The position numbers and the translations under genes were made by a program. Shown piece by piece: positions 35,533 to 43,712 of a stretch of 64,000 nt of DNA. A model generated the notes under the pieces. The model had not been told where the DNA came from. It saw nothing but the letters and a program-made list of their open reading frames with translations, and made no database searches. Each line of letters starts with the position of its first letter. The first letter of the stretch is position 1. The DNA lies in NCBI RefSeq assembly GCF_016634425.1, contig NZ_JAEPES010000006.1, positions 1 through 64,000 of the forward strand, given 5' to 3'. Origin of the DNA: Lacisediminihabitans changchengi. Lineage in GTDB: Bacteria; Actinomycetota; Actinomycetes; Actinomycetales; Microbacteriaceae.

Positions 35533-36558
35533 ATGCGGCGTCGGGGGAGACGTACGGTTGCCGTTCGACTGCCGCTGGCCGAGAGTGTCGAGTTCGTGAG
35601 CGATCGGGCTGTCCGTAGACTCCGGATTGTGGGTTCAGACCGCGAAGACGTCACGACATGGGAGTTCCTGCGTGTCGAAACTCGTGGCGCATCGGAGAAG
35701 GTGTGGCTCTCTGCACCAGGTGGTTCATCAACGGGTCCTGAGACACATTGGCTGTTCAAACCGGCCACCGTACAGAGCAACGGCAATCGGCAAGTGGGCG
35801 ACTGGGCTGAAGCTGTTGCGGCGGCCATTGCGGAAGACCTGAGTGTTCCGGCCGCTGAGGCCCGGCTTGCCGTGCGCGACGGGATCGAAGGCGTCATCAC
35901 GCGAAACGTGCGGCCAGCTGAGTACGACATGGACACGGGTCGCCTCGCGATGCTGGATCGGATCGACGTCGACCTCCGCGACTCCCTGCGGGATCGATCC
36001 GCGTCTATAGGTCACTCGCTCGATAACATCCGTCGCACCCTGGATGGGTACGTGGCGCCACCGCAGGCAACTTCGTGGGCTGCGTGTACAGCGTTTGACG
36101 TGTTCGTTGGGTATCTGATGCTTGACGCATTGATCGGGAACGGCGACCGCCACGAGCAGAACTGGTCCGTACTCCGGGCCCGATCCAGCCAAGGCCCTGC
36201 CGACGCTCTGGCCCCCGCGTATGATATGGAAGCGAGTTTAGGTTTTCAGTTGACGGACGTCGCGAGGTCCGCCAGGCTCCGCGATCCTGTCGCGCTTGAG
36301 TCGTTCGCGTCGAAGGGCCTGGCGCGCCGATTCGATGGGGACTTGAAGACCCCGCTGGTTGATCTTGCAGCACGAGCCGAGCAGGACTGCACGAATGCGG
36401 GAAGAGCGCGACTCGCAGGACTGTTGGAGTCAGTAGCGCAAGCTGATTTCGAGGCGTTGCTTGGCCGCCATGGCGGAGTGTCGGAGGTCACGCGTAGCTT
36501 CGCAGGTGCAGTGTTAGAGATCAATGGAAGGAGGATCCAAGATGCCATCCGTGCTTGA
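35533..36558 (+). CDS. HipA-like serine/threonine kinase
   Basis: A 341-aa protein with the C-terminal features of HipA kinases: IGNGDRHEQNW (201-211), the catalytic loop aspartate-arginine-histidine, and APAYDMEASLG (227-237), the metal-binding DFG-like segment. THWLFKPAT (71-79) probably holds the ATP-binding lysine. HipA kinases act as toxins by phosphorylating targets such as GltX. No HipB-like antitoxin is adjacent; instead a HIRAN protein follows, overlapping by 17 bases. Start ATG 35533 is the first good one, with only a weak ribosome site. Confidence 0.8.
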   Translation: MRRRGRRTVAVRLPLAESVEFVSDRAVRRLRIVGSDREDVTTWEFLRVETRGASEKVWLSAPGGSSTGPETHWLFKPATVQSNGNRQVGDWAEAVAAAIAEDLSVPAAEARLAVRDGIEGVITRNVRPAEYDMDTGRLAMLDRIDVDLRDSLRDRSASIGHSLDNIRRTLDGYVAPPQATSWAACTAFDVFVGYLMLDALIGNGDRHEQNWSVLRARSSQGPADALAPAYDMEASLGFQLTDVARSARLRDPVALESFASKGLARRFDGDLKTPLVDLAARAEQDCTNAGRARLAGLLESVAQADFEALLGRHGGVSEVTRSFAGAVLEINGRRIQDAIRA

Positions 36559-37348
36559 AGCGCCGGTTGCTGACGTCGTGACCGAGACCGAGTTGCTCGT
36601 CATCTGGCAGCAGCCCAGCACACGAGCGATGGTTCCCGTCGGGATCCTTACATTCGATGGCGAGACCTACGCGTTCAACTACCTTCCCAACGTCGCTCAC
36701 GTCGCAGAGTTCAGGCCATTGCTTGGCTTCCGTGACCTCGCGGAGACCTACAAGAGCGATGAACTGTTCCCGTTGTTCCGCGAGCGAGTGCTGGACCCAA
36801 CTCGTCCAGATTTCGTCCGTGTACTCGACGAGTTGAGCCTCGATCCCGCGGCGACTCCATGGGAGCAGCTCGTTCGTTCAGGGGGATCTTCGGAGGGGGA
36901 CACGCTCCAGGTCACGCCTTTCCCTCGCGAGAGTGCGGAGGGCTGGACTTGCACCGCGTTGGTCGCAGGGGTCCGGTATCTCGCCAAGAAGACCGTCGAG
37001 ACGACTGATGGCTGGACGCGTCAATACTCAGACGTCGAACTCGAAGCTCTCTTGGGTGGGCTTGCGCCCGGCCAATCACTCCGAGTCATCGCCGAGGTTG
37101 GGAACGACTACAATGCTGATGCTCAACTGTTCTTTACGGAGCACGACGAGCCTGTTGGGTACCTGCCTGACTGGCTCGCGAAGCTCACGGCTCCATGCCT
37201 TCACGATGGAACAAGCGTCCGAGTTGTTGTTGACCGTGTCAACGGAGTGAATGCGGGTTGGCATCTCCGGGTGCTCGTGACTCTCCATGTCGGGGAGTCC
37301 TTCGCGGACCTCCAAAGTCGGCTCGAGGTCGCCACTCGCTCTTACTGA
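36542..37348 (+). CDS. HIRAN-domain protein
   Basis: A 268-aa protein. The second half (about 145-235) is a HIRAN domain: VAGVRYLAKK, then LRVIAEVGNDYNADAQLFF and EPVGYLPDWLAKL. HIRAN domains bind 3' DNA ends or damaged or stalled-fork DNA. The N-terminal half (VPVGILTFDGETYAFNYLP, then DLAETYKSDELFPLF) resembles the N-terminal subdomain of HipA-type proteins, so the pair may be a split HipA with a DNA sensor. I chose ATG 36542 because AAGGAGG is ideally placed; the longer start at 36524 uses that site as coding sequence. It is the last gene before the right end. Confidence 0.75.
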   Translation: MPSVLEAPVADVVTETELLVIWQQPSTRAMVPVGILTFDGETYAFNYLPNVAHVAEFRPLLGFRDLAETYKSDELFPLFRERVLDPTRPDFVRVLDELSLDPAATPWEQLVRSGGSSEGDTLQVTPFPRESAEGWTCTALVAGVRYLAKKTVETTDGWTRQYSDVELEALLGGLAPGQSLRVIAEVGNDYNADAQLFFTEHDEPVGYLPDWLAKLTAPCLHDGTSVRVVVDRVNGVNAGWHLRVLVTLHVGESFADLQSRLEVATRSY

Positions 37349-37356
37349 TCCGCCCG

Positions 37357-37380
37357 CCCCGAGGGTCCTGTGGGGGTCCC
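37357..37380 (+). repeat. Right copy of 24-bp arm-like repeat
   Basis: It matches 23103-23126 at 23 of 24 positions, same orientation, and lies just after the HIRAN stop, about 113 bases inside the right attachment core. In the excised circle the two copies would flank the core at roughly 113 and 80 bases. Confidence 0.6.
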
Positions 37381-37461
37381 AGCGTCTGAAGACATCTCTG
37401 AATCCAGCGTGTTCCGTGTGCAGGAGCCCAAGTTTTCTGCATCATCTGCATACGTCGTAGG

Positions 37462-37520
37462 CCCTGCTAAGGTTGAGAGGGGTTTATACTCCTCCGTGGG
37501 TTCAAATCCCACCGGCTCCG
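37462..37520 (+). pseudogene. Partial tRNA-Ser(GCU) at right junction
   Basis: CCCTGCTAAGG matches the anticodon loop of tRNA-Ser(GCU). It is followed by a different variable arm (GAGAGGGGTTTATACTCCTC) and then the exact 30-bp core. No 5' half precedes it, so it cannot make a tRNA. It is the element's own 3' half-tRNA, diverged upstream of the core. Confidence 0.65.
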
Positions 37521-37523
37521 CAC
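37494..37523 (+). repeat. Right attachment site (attR core)
   Basis: This is the second copy of the 30-bp tRNA 3'-end repeat, identical to 22995-23024. It marks the right end of the integrated element. Confidence 0.88.
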
Positions 37524-37527
37524 TTCT

Positions 37528-37564
37528 AAAATGCCCCGGAATTATAGAGATTCCGGGGCATTTT
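37528..37564. terminator. Bidirectional terminator, originally behind tRNA-Ser
   Basis: AAAATGCCCCGGAA pairs perfectly with TTCCGGGGCATTTT, with A and T runs on either side. It starts four bases after attR. Before integration it would have been directly behind tRNA-Ser(GCU). It also ends the leftward gene at 37570. Confidence 0.9.
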
Positions 37565-37569
37565 CGCGT

Positions 37570-38733
37570 TCAGGCGCTGAGGTACGGATAGTCGCCAGAT
37601 CGCCCCTGGAAGGTGAGGATCGCGTCGTTGCGGATGCGGCCATCCTGGATCTCGATCGCCCGATCGATGGTCTCGGACTGCGCCCACGATGCTGGCCCCT
37701 CCATCACCGTGCGCAGGAAGGGCATCAGCGCCTCGCTGATCTCCCACGTGGTGGAGTTCCAGAGCAACGACGGGCTGTGGTCGACCGCGTAGTAGTTGGT
37801 CGAATCGCCGACCGTGAACATCGGGTCGGCGAACGAGGTCGGGCGGGCCCAACTGAATCCCATCCCCTCATCGATCGACACGTCGACAATGAGACTGCCG
37901 GGGCGGAACTCGTCAAGATCTTCGGTACGCAGATAGGTGAGCGGGGCATTCGGGTCCTGCAGTGTGCAGTTCACGACGATGTCGTTCTCGGCGAGGTACG
38001 GCGCAAGCCTCACCGGCCCGTCCTCGGTGTTGACAGTGCTCTCGAACGGGGCCTCGTCGCTGTGCTCGAACTGGATGATGTCCACCGAGGGAATGGGGGA
38101 GCCGACGGCCGCGATCCCGCGGTTGGTCAGCGCCCGCACATCATGGATTCCGTGCGCGTTCAGGGCCGTGACGGCACCGCGCGCGGTCGCACCGAATCCG
38201 ATTACTACAGCGCTGAGCCTGCGGCCGTAGTCGCCGGTCGAGCCGCAGAGTTGCAGAGCGTGAAGCACCGAACAGTATCCGGCCAATTCATTGTTCTTGT
38301 GGAAGACGTGAAGGCCGAATCCGCCGTCAGTCTGCCAATGATTCATGGCCTCCCAGGCGATCAGGGTGAGACGTTTGTCGATGGCGAGCTGGGTGATCCG
38401 TCGATCCTGCACGCAGTGCGGCCAGCCCCACAGCACCTGACCCTCGCGCAGATCCTCAAGGTCGGAGGCCTGCGGCTTCGGCAGTAACACGATGTCCGTC
38501 AGCGCAATGATCTCGTCCCGGTCGGCCATCGCCCCGACCAGCGGTTCGAGCTCCGCGTCGTGGATGCCGAATCGCAGGCCGTAGCCACGTTCGAGGATCA
38601 TCCTCGCTCGCAGATCCCCATCGATCCGGTCGAGGTGAGCGGGGTGGATCGGGAGGCGTCGTTCGTCGGGCTTGCGGGAGGTCGCCATCACTCCGAGGGA
38701 CAGCAACTCTGGCACGGAATCGGTTTCACTCAT
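37570..38733 (-). CDS. Alanine dehydrogenase / N5-(carboxyethyl)ornithine synthase-like
   Basis: A 387-aa NAD(P)-dependent dehydrogenase of the alanine dehydrogenase / transhydrogenase-alpha group. The N-terminal catalytic half has RKPDERRLPIHP (20-31) and WGWPHCVQD, where the histidine is the likely acid-base residue. The Rossmann domain has VVIGFGATARGAV near residue 178. WGWPHCVQ in place of the alanine dehydrogenase segment suggests the carboxyethylornithine-synthase branch, which joins pyruvate to ornithine or a related amine. I cannot tell the substrate. Single gene, right after the integrated element. Confidence 0.75.
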   Translation of the reverse strand: MSETDSVPELLSLGVMATSRKPDERRLPIHPAHLDRIDGDLRARMILERGYGLRFGIHDAELEPLVGAMADRDEIIALTDIVLLPKPQASDLEDLREGQVLWGWPHCVQDRRITQLAIDKRLTLIAWEAMNHWQTDGGFGLHVFHKNNELAGYCSVLHALQLCGSTGDYGRRLSAVVIGFGATARGAVTALNAHGIHDVRALTNRGIAAVGSPIPSVDIIQFEHSDEAPFESTVNTEDGPVRLAPYLAENDIVVNCTLQDPNAPLTYLRTEDLDEFRPGSLIVDVSIDEGMGFSWARPTSFADPMFTVGDSTNYYAVDHSPSLLWNSTTWEISEALMPFLRTVMEGPASWAQSETIDRAIEIQDGRIRNDAILTFQGRSGDYPYLSA

Positions 38734-38825
38734 ACTGCACCCTAGGTGACGGGCGAGTTCTCGTCGGTTTTGGGCCCAGCGTCAAGCCCCTGGGGAAATC
38801 TGGGGCTTCGCGTACCGTGCGACTC

Positions 38826-39857
38826 ATGACGGCAGTGGATTGGACGCGGATGCCCGTGAGCCTGCTCGGCGGGAGGCCCGGGCATCCAGATCCGCTCGTT
38901 ACGTCATTGCTGGACCACCCGGTCACCGACCCAGCCTCCGCCCTGGCCTGGGCGCGCACCGTCGACGCCGTGCCCGGTTCGGGCGAGACACGTCAGCTCT
39001 GGGAGGCGCTCGCGACGGCCGCGGCCATCGACCTCGGGGCCGCGCGGGCGATGGAGCCGCACCTCGACGCGATCGCGATTTTGGCACAGGCCGAGCACGG
39101 GGTACCGGCCGGCGAGGAAACCTGGGGCGTCTACGCCGCCGAGGGCGGCGAGCCCCTACGCGCGCACAAGCAAGGGGATTCGTGGATCGTCACCGGCACC
39201 AAGCAGTGGTGTTCGCTAGCGGGATCCCTCGACCTGGCGCTGGTCTCCGCCACCAGAGATGACGACCGGCGCGGGCTCTTCGCCGTGGCGCTCCGCGGGC
39301 CCGGCGTACAGGTCGAGGAGGGTTCCTGGCACGCACGTGGACTCGCCGAGATCCCCAGCGGGCCGGTGCACTTCACCGACGTCTCGGCCACCCCGATCGG
39401 CGAGCCCGGCTGGTACCTCGAGCGGCCGGGCTTCTCCTGGGGCGGCATGGCGGTCGCCGCCTGCTGGTATGGCGGCGCGGTCGGCCTCGCTCGAAGCGTG
39501 TTTTCCGCAGCGTCGTCAGGAAAGCCGTTTTTGCTCATGCATCTGGGTGCGATCGACGAGCTGCTCGAGTCCGGTCGACGCGCGCTCGCCGAGGGTGCAG
39601 CGCTCGTGGATTCGGGCGAGGCATCCGGTGCTCGTGGTCGTCTGCTGACCAAGCGAGTCCGCGCGACCGTGGCGCGCGCGGTCGAAGAGACGCTGACGCG
39701 GGTCGGCCACGCGCTCGGCCCCGCGCCGCTCGCCCTCGATAAGGCGCACTCCAAACGGGTCGCCGACCTCGAGCTCTACGTGCGCCAACATCACGCCGAG
39801 AAAGACCAGGCTGCGCTCGGCGAAACCCTGCTGCGATCGGATGCGCCGCCGTGGTGA
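38826..39857 (+). CDS. Acyl-CoA dehydrogenase-like flavoprotein
   Basis: A 343-aa protein with the acyl-CoA dehydrogenase fold: WGVYAAEGGEPLRAHKQGD, then WIVTGTKQWCSLAGSLD (the FAD-contacting strand), and the helical C-terminal domain. It is shorter than typical 380-aa members, and I see no clear catalytic glutamate, so the substrate may not be a CoA ester. It is the first gene of a tight cluster (overlaps of 4 to 20 bases) with a PIG-L/methyltransferase fusion, a GT2 enzyme and a GH15 enzyme, so it probably acts on a glycosylated product. Confidence 0.8.
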   Translation: MTAVDWTRMPVSLLGGRPGHPDPLVTSLLDHPVTDPASALAWARTVDAVPGSGETRQLWEALATAAAIDLGAARAMEPHLDAIAILAQAEHGVPAGEETWGVYAAEGGEPLRAHKQGDSWIVTGTKQWCSLAGSLDLALVSATRDDDRRGLFAVALRGPGVQVEEGSWHARGLAEIPSGPVHFTDVSATPIGEPGWYLERPGFSWGGMAVAACWYGGAVGLARSVFSAASSGKPFLLMHLGAIDELLESGRRALAEGAALVDSGEASGARGRLLTKRVRATVARAVEETLTRVGHALGPAPLALDKAHSKRVADLELYVRQHHAEKDQAALGETLLRSDAPPW

Positions 39858-41140
39858 CCTTCGACGCGGCATCCGTCGGCACCCCTGTAGAGGTTTGGGA
39901 CGCCGACGGTCGGCTCGCCCACCTGCCTCGCCTGTCGCTCGAGGGCATCGAACGACTGGTGGTTTTCGCCGCCCACCCCGACGATGAGACGCTGGGCGCC
40001 GGCGGCCTCATGGCCGAGGCGCATCGCCGCCGAATTCCCGTCGATGTCATCGTGGTGACGGATGGCGGGGCCGCAGGAGACGCGACCGAGCGTTCCCGAG
40101 AGCTGCGCGCCGCTGTCACCTCGCTCGCCCCGCAGGCCCGCATCCGCGAGCTCGGTTTCGCCGACGGACAGACTCGGGAGTATCGCGCGGAACTCCTCGT
40201 CGCTGTGCGCCGCATCCTTGCCTCGGTGCCGCGACAGCATAGCCTCATCGCCGCGCCGTGGCGCAACGACGGACACCGCGATCACCGGATCGTCGGCGAG
40301 GTCGTCGCCGAGGTCGCGGTCGGCTTCCGGCTGATCGAATACCCGATCTGGATGTGGCACTGGGCGACCCCCGCCGATCCCGCCGTGCCCTGGGAGCGGT
40401 TCGCCTCCCTCACCCTTCCGCGTGACGGGCGCAAGCCGCGGGCCATCGCCGCGTTCGTGTCCCAGCTGACCGGACCCGCGCCGATGCTGCGCGCCGACTT
40501 CCTCGACCACTTTCGCCGACCCCTGGAGATCTTCGTGACATCCGACGCCCTCGCCGTGGACTACTTCGATGAGCTGTACGCACGGCACGACGATCCGTGG
40601 GGGTTCACCGACCGCTGGTACGAGCAGCGCAAGCGGGCGATCACCCTCGCGGCGCTGCCAAACCAGAGCTATGGACGCGCGCTGGAGATCGGCGGGTCGA
40701 TCGGGGTGCTGACCGCCGAGCTCGCGCCGCGCTGCGAGAGCCTGCTGTCGATCGACATCTCGCAGACGGCGGTCGATCGGGCTCGCGAGCGTCTCGCCGA
40801 CCAGCCCCATGTGACGATCGAGCGGGCGGATGCGGGCGCAGCTCTGCCCGACGGACCGTTCGACCTGATCGTGCTCAGCGAGGTCGGCTACTACCTCGAG
40901 CCAGACGGGCTCGAGCGTCTGCTCGACCGGATCGAGGCCGCGCTGGCGCTCGACGGAACCGTACTGCTCTGCCACTGGCGGCATCCGGTGGCCGACTATC
41001 CGATGACCGGCGACGCCGTGCATGCCGCGGTTGCCGCGCGCGGGCTGGCGAACCTGGTGCACCACGTCGAAGCCGACTTCGTGCTCGATGTGGTGAGTCG
41101 TGACGGCCGTTCCGTCGCCGAGCGAACGGGGCTGGCGTGA
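39851..41140 (+). CDS. PIG-L deacetylase fused to SAM methyltransferase
   Basis: A 429-aa bifunctional protein. Residues about 30-200 are a PIG-L/LmbE zinc deacetylase: VVFAAHPDDETLGAGG with the HPDD zinc ligands and RNDGHRDHR with the later histidine. Residues about 235-400 are a class I methyltransferase of the NodS type: WYEQRKRAITLAALP, then ALEIGGSIGVLTAELA (SAM motif I) and FDLIVLSEVGYYL. It would de-N-acetylate and methylate a sugar-containing intermediate. It starts at GTG 39851, overlapping the preceding gene, and overlaps the GT2 gene by four bases. Confidence 0.88.
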   Translation: MVTFDAASVGTPVEVWDADGRLAHLPRLSLEGIERLVVFAAHPDDETLGAGGLMAEAHRRRIPVDVIVVTDGGAAGDATERSRELRAAVTSLAPQARIRELGFADGQTREYRAELLVAVRRILASVPRQHSLIAAPWRNDGHRDHRIVGEVVAEVAVGFRLIEYPIWMWHWATPADPAVPWERFASLTLPRDGRKPRAIAAFVSQLTGPAPMLRADFLDHFRRPLEIFVTSDALAVDYFDELYARHDDPWGFTDRWYEQRKRAITLAALPNQSYGRALEIGGSIGVLTAELAPRCESLLSIDISQTAVDRARERLADQPHVTIERADAGAALPDGPFDLIVLSEVGYYLEPDGLERLLDRIEAALALDGTVLLCHWRHPVADYPMTGDAVHAAVAARGLANLVHHVEADFVLDVVSRDGRSVAERTGLA

Positions 41141-41802
41141 CCCGGCTTGCGGTGGTGATCCCTGCCCGCGACGAGGGCGAGTTCGTCGAGCGCTGTTTGC
41201 GCTCGGTGCTGGCCGCGAGGGATGCCACGGCGCGCGACATCCCGATCGTATTGGTGGCCGACAGCTGTGGCGATGCCACCGCAGTTCTCGCGCGGAGCAT
41301 GCAGGGCGTTACGGTGATCGAGCTGGACGCGGCCAACGTGGGTGCTGCCCGCGCGGCCGGCGTCACCCGCGCACTCGAGCTGCTGGACGCCGCGCCCGAG
41401 CAGTGCTGGATCGCCAACACCGACGCCGACAGTGTGGTGCCGCGCAACTGGATCGTGGAACAGCTTGCGATCGCCGAGGAGGGCTTCGACCTGATGATCG
41501 GCACCGTGCGGCCCGACTTCGCCGACCTGTCCACCGATCAGATCGCTCACTGGCGGCGCACCCATCGACGCGGCAGCCCGAACGGACATGTGCACGGCGC
41601 GAACCTGGGCGTGCGGGCGAGCGCGTATCTGCGTGCCGGCGGATTTGCTTCCCTCTCTGAGCACGAGGACAACGACTTGGTGGGACGCATCACCGGCCGG
41701 GCGCTGCCCACCGACGGGTGCGAGGTGCTCACCTCCGGGCGTTCCATCGGTCGCACGCCCGGCGGGTATGCGCGCTTTCTTCATGGAGGAATCGTTGCCT
41801 GA
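41137..41802 (+). CDS. Glycosyltransferase family 2
   Basis: A 221-aa GT-A fold glycosyltransferase. VVIPARDEGEFVERCLRSV at the N-terminus and IANTDADSVVP, which holds the DxD metal site, are clear. The C-terminal HGANLGVRASAYLRAGGF and EHEDNDLVGR segments place acceptor residues. There is no membrane helix, so it is a soluble enzyme adding one sugar from a nucleotide donor. It overlaps both neighbours in the cluster. Confidence 0.88.
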   Translation: MTRLAVVIPARDEGEFVERCLRSVLAARDATARDIPIVLVADSCGDATAVLARSMQGVTVIELDAANVGAARAAGVTRALELLDAAPEQCWIANTDADSVVPRNWIVEQLAIAEEGFDLMIGTVRPDFADLSTDQIAHWRRTHRRGSPNGHVHGANLGVRASAYLRAGGFASLSEHEDNDLVGRITGRALPTDGCEVLTSGRSIGRTPGGYARFLHGGIVA

Positions 41803-43582
41803 GGCGCTGTCGACCGAGCGGATCGACGGCTACGTCGACCTTCGTTCCTACGGCGCGATCGGTGACGGGCGCACGGTCGCCCTGATCGCTCTGGACGGGG
41901 CGATCGACTGGATGCCGGTGCCGTCGCTCGGCTCGATCCCGGTGTTCGCGCGCCTGCTCGATGGGGAAGACGGCGGCGCCATCGAGCTCGCCCCGAGTGA
42001 TCCGTTCACCGTGACCCGGCGCTACCTGCCCGGCAGCAACGTGCTCGAGACCACGTTCACCACCGCGACCGGCAGGGCGAGGATTACCGACGCCCTCGTC
42101 ACCGGCGTCGCCGGACGCCTGCCGTGGCTGGAGTTGGCCCGGCGCGTCGATGGTCTCGAAGGCTCGGTGCACTTCCGCTGGCGGGTGGCCCCCGGCACCC
42201 GGTTCGCGCGGTCGAGTCCCTGGGTGGAGCAGACCACGCACGGCAAGGTCATCCGCATCGATGGCGTCACCATCGCGGTGAAGGGATCCGACCACGGGCC
42301 GCGTGGGGGAGGGCCACGCGGGCTGCAGGGGTCGTTCACGACGTCCGCCGAATCGCGCCATCTGCTCATCGTCGCGGGCACGGCAGACGAGCCGCTGCAT
42401 CTGCCCGACGCCGCGAGCACAGACCGCACGATCGATCGCACCATTCAGAACTGGCAGCTCTGGTCGAGCGAGTTCAGCTATGACGGCCCCTGGGCCGACG
42501 CGGTGCAGCGCAGCGCCCTGGCATTGAAGCTGCTCATCTACAGTCCGACCGGTTCCATCGCGGCAGCGGCCACGACATCCCTCCCCGAGTCGATGAGCGG
42601 CGGCAAGAACTGGGACTACCGCTACGCCTGGGTGCGCGATCTTGCCTACACGGTCAATGCGCTCATTCGCTTCGGGCTGCGCGAGGAGACGCACGCGGCG
42701 GTCTCGTGGCTGCTCACCACGATCAAGGAGCATGGCCCGGAGCTTCACATCTTCTACACGCTCGACGGCGATACGCCGCCCGAGGTGGAGTTGCTCGACG
42801 CCCCGGGCTGGCGCGGCGTCGGCCCCGTCGCGATCGGCAATCCGGCCAAGTCCCAGCTGCAGCTCGGTATCTATGGAGACCTGTTCGTCACCATGCGGCG
42901 CTACGTCGAGGCGGGCAACCTGCTCGATGCGGAGACCGGTCGGCTGCTCGCATCCGTCGCCGATCGGGCCAGCGACGCCTGGCGGCAACGGGACTCCGGC
43001 ATGTGGGAGCTCGAGGAACTGCGGCACTACACCTCGTCGAAGATGGGCTGTTGGATGGCGCTCGACAGCGCGGTCGCCCTGTGCGAGCTCGGCCAGATTC
43101 CGGGAAACTCCGAGCGCTGGAAGTCGGAGCGCGACGCCATCCGCGACTGGATCGAGAAGCACTGCTGGTCGGAGAAGCGGCAGGCCTGGGTGGCCTGGCC
43201 GGGCGCGGAAGAGCTCGACGCCTCGGTGCTGCTGCACGCGCCGAGTGGCTTCGATCGCGGAAAACGGATGTCGACCACCATCGACGCGCTGCGCGAGGAG
43301 CTCGGCCGCGGCCCGTTGCTCTACCGCTACACCGGAGCAGAGCGCGAGGAGGGCACGTTCGTCGCGTGCGCGTTCTGGATGGCCTCGGCTCTCGCCTGCG
43401 TCGGCCGGCAAGAGGAGGCGACAGAGCTCTTGGACGGGCTGGTCGCTCTCGGCAACGACGTGGGGCTCTACTCGGAGATGATGGACGCAGACGACCACAG
43501 CTTCCTCGGCAACCTACCGCAGGGGCTCAGTCATCTCGCCCTCATCACCGCGGCGATCACGATCGAGGAGCTCTCGCGCTGA
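41783..43582 (+). CDS. Glycoside hydrolase family 15 (glucoamylase-like)
   Basis: A 599-aa (alpha/alpha)6-barrel glucan hydrolase. The N-terminal beta-sandwich begins IDGYVDLRSYGAIGDGRTVALI. The barrel has KNWDYRYAWVRDLAYTVNALI and GMWELEELRHYTSSKMGCW, which contains the catalytic acid glutamate, and a late catalytic region near GTFVACAFWMASALA. Bacterial GH15 enzymes act on trehalose, isomaltose or short alpha-glucans. ATG 41783 overlaps the GT2 gene by 20 bases; TTG 41795, four codons later, has a better-spaced GGAGG and may be the real start. No signal peptide, so it is intracellular. Confidence 0.88.
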   Translation: MEESLPEALSTERIDGYVDLRSYGAIGDGRTVALIALDGAIDWMPVPSLGSIPVFARLLDGEDGGAIELAPSDPFTVTRRYLPGSNVLETTFTTATGRARITDALVTGVAGRLPWLELARRVDGLEGSVHFRWRVAPGTRFARSSPWVEQTTHGKVIRIDGVTIAVKGSDHGPRGGGPRGLQGSFTTSAESRHLLIVAGTADEPLHLPDAASTDRTIDRTIQNWQLWSSEFSYDGPWADAVQRSALALKLLIYSPTGSIAAAATTSLPESMSGGKNWDYRYAWVRDLAYTVNALIRFGLREETHAAVSWLLTTIKEHGPELHIFYTLDGDTPPEVELLDAPGWRGVGPVAIGNPAKSQLQLGIYGDLFVTMRRYVEAGNLLDAETGRLLASVADRASDAWRQRDSGMWELEELRHYTSSKMGCWMALDSAVALCELGQIPGNSERWKSERDAIRDWIEKHCWSEKRQAWVAWPGAEELDASVLLHAPSGFDRGKRMSTTIDALREELGRGPLLYRYTGAEREEGTFVACAFWMASALACVGRQEEATELLDGLVALGNDVGLYSEMMDADDHSFLGNLPQGLSHLALITAAITIEELSR

Positions 43583-43712
43583 AGACGCGCGACTCGCGCC
43601 CCCGAGTGTCGGTGTCGAAACTGAAGACCGAGCCGGAGAGCGGATGCGTCTCGAGCTGCTCCTCCGTCAGATTCTCGCGGGCGCTCGCCACGAACAGTGT
43701 GGTCGATTGTTT
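43557..43712 (-). pseudogene. SMP-30/gluconolactonase C-terminal fragment
   Basis: Read leftward, about 50 codons give STTLFVASARENLTEEQLE, then HPLSGSVFSFDTDTRG and a stop. This matches the C-terminal pattern of SMP-30/gluconolactonase proteins (LYVTSAR..L..E.L..PLAG.LF..D...RG). There is no start or propeller body, so it is a remnant. It overlaps the end of the GH15 gene. Confidence 0.5.

Larger units (their letters stand above)
22995..37523. mobile_element. Integrative mobilizable element in tRNA-Ser(GCU)
   Basis: About 14.5 kb lie between two identical 30-bp repeats of the tRNA 3' end (22995-23024 and 37494-37523). The integrase gene sits next to the tRNA, as is usual. The content is integrase, excisionase-like protein, a methyltransferase/helicase/HEPN operon, MobF relaxase, and a HipA-like/HIRAN pair. 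A relaxase without any coupling protein or type IV secretion gene fits an element that integrates itself but is mobilised by a helper. The putative tRNA terminator hairpin now lies beyond the right repeat at 37528. Confidence 0.88.

Noticed and set aside
22995-37523. Full integrative conjugative element (ICE)
   Set aside because: No VirB4, VirD4/TraG, FtsK-type translocase or other transfer channel gene between the repeats, so mobilizable is the safer label.
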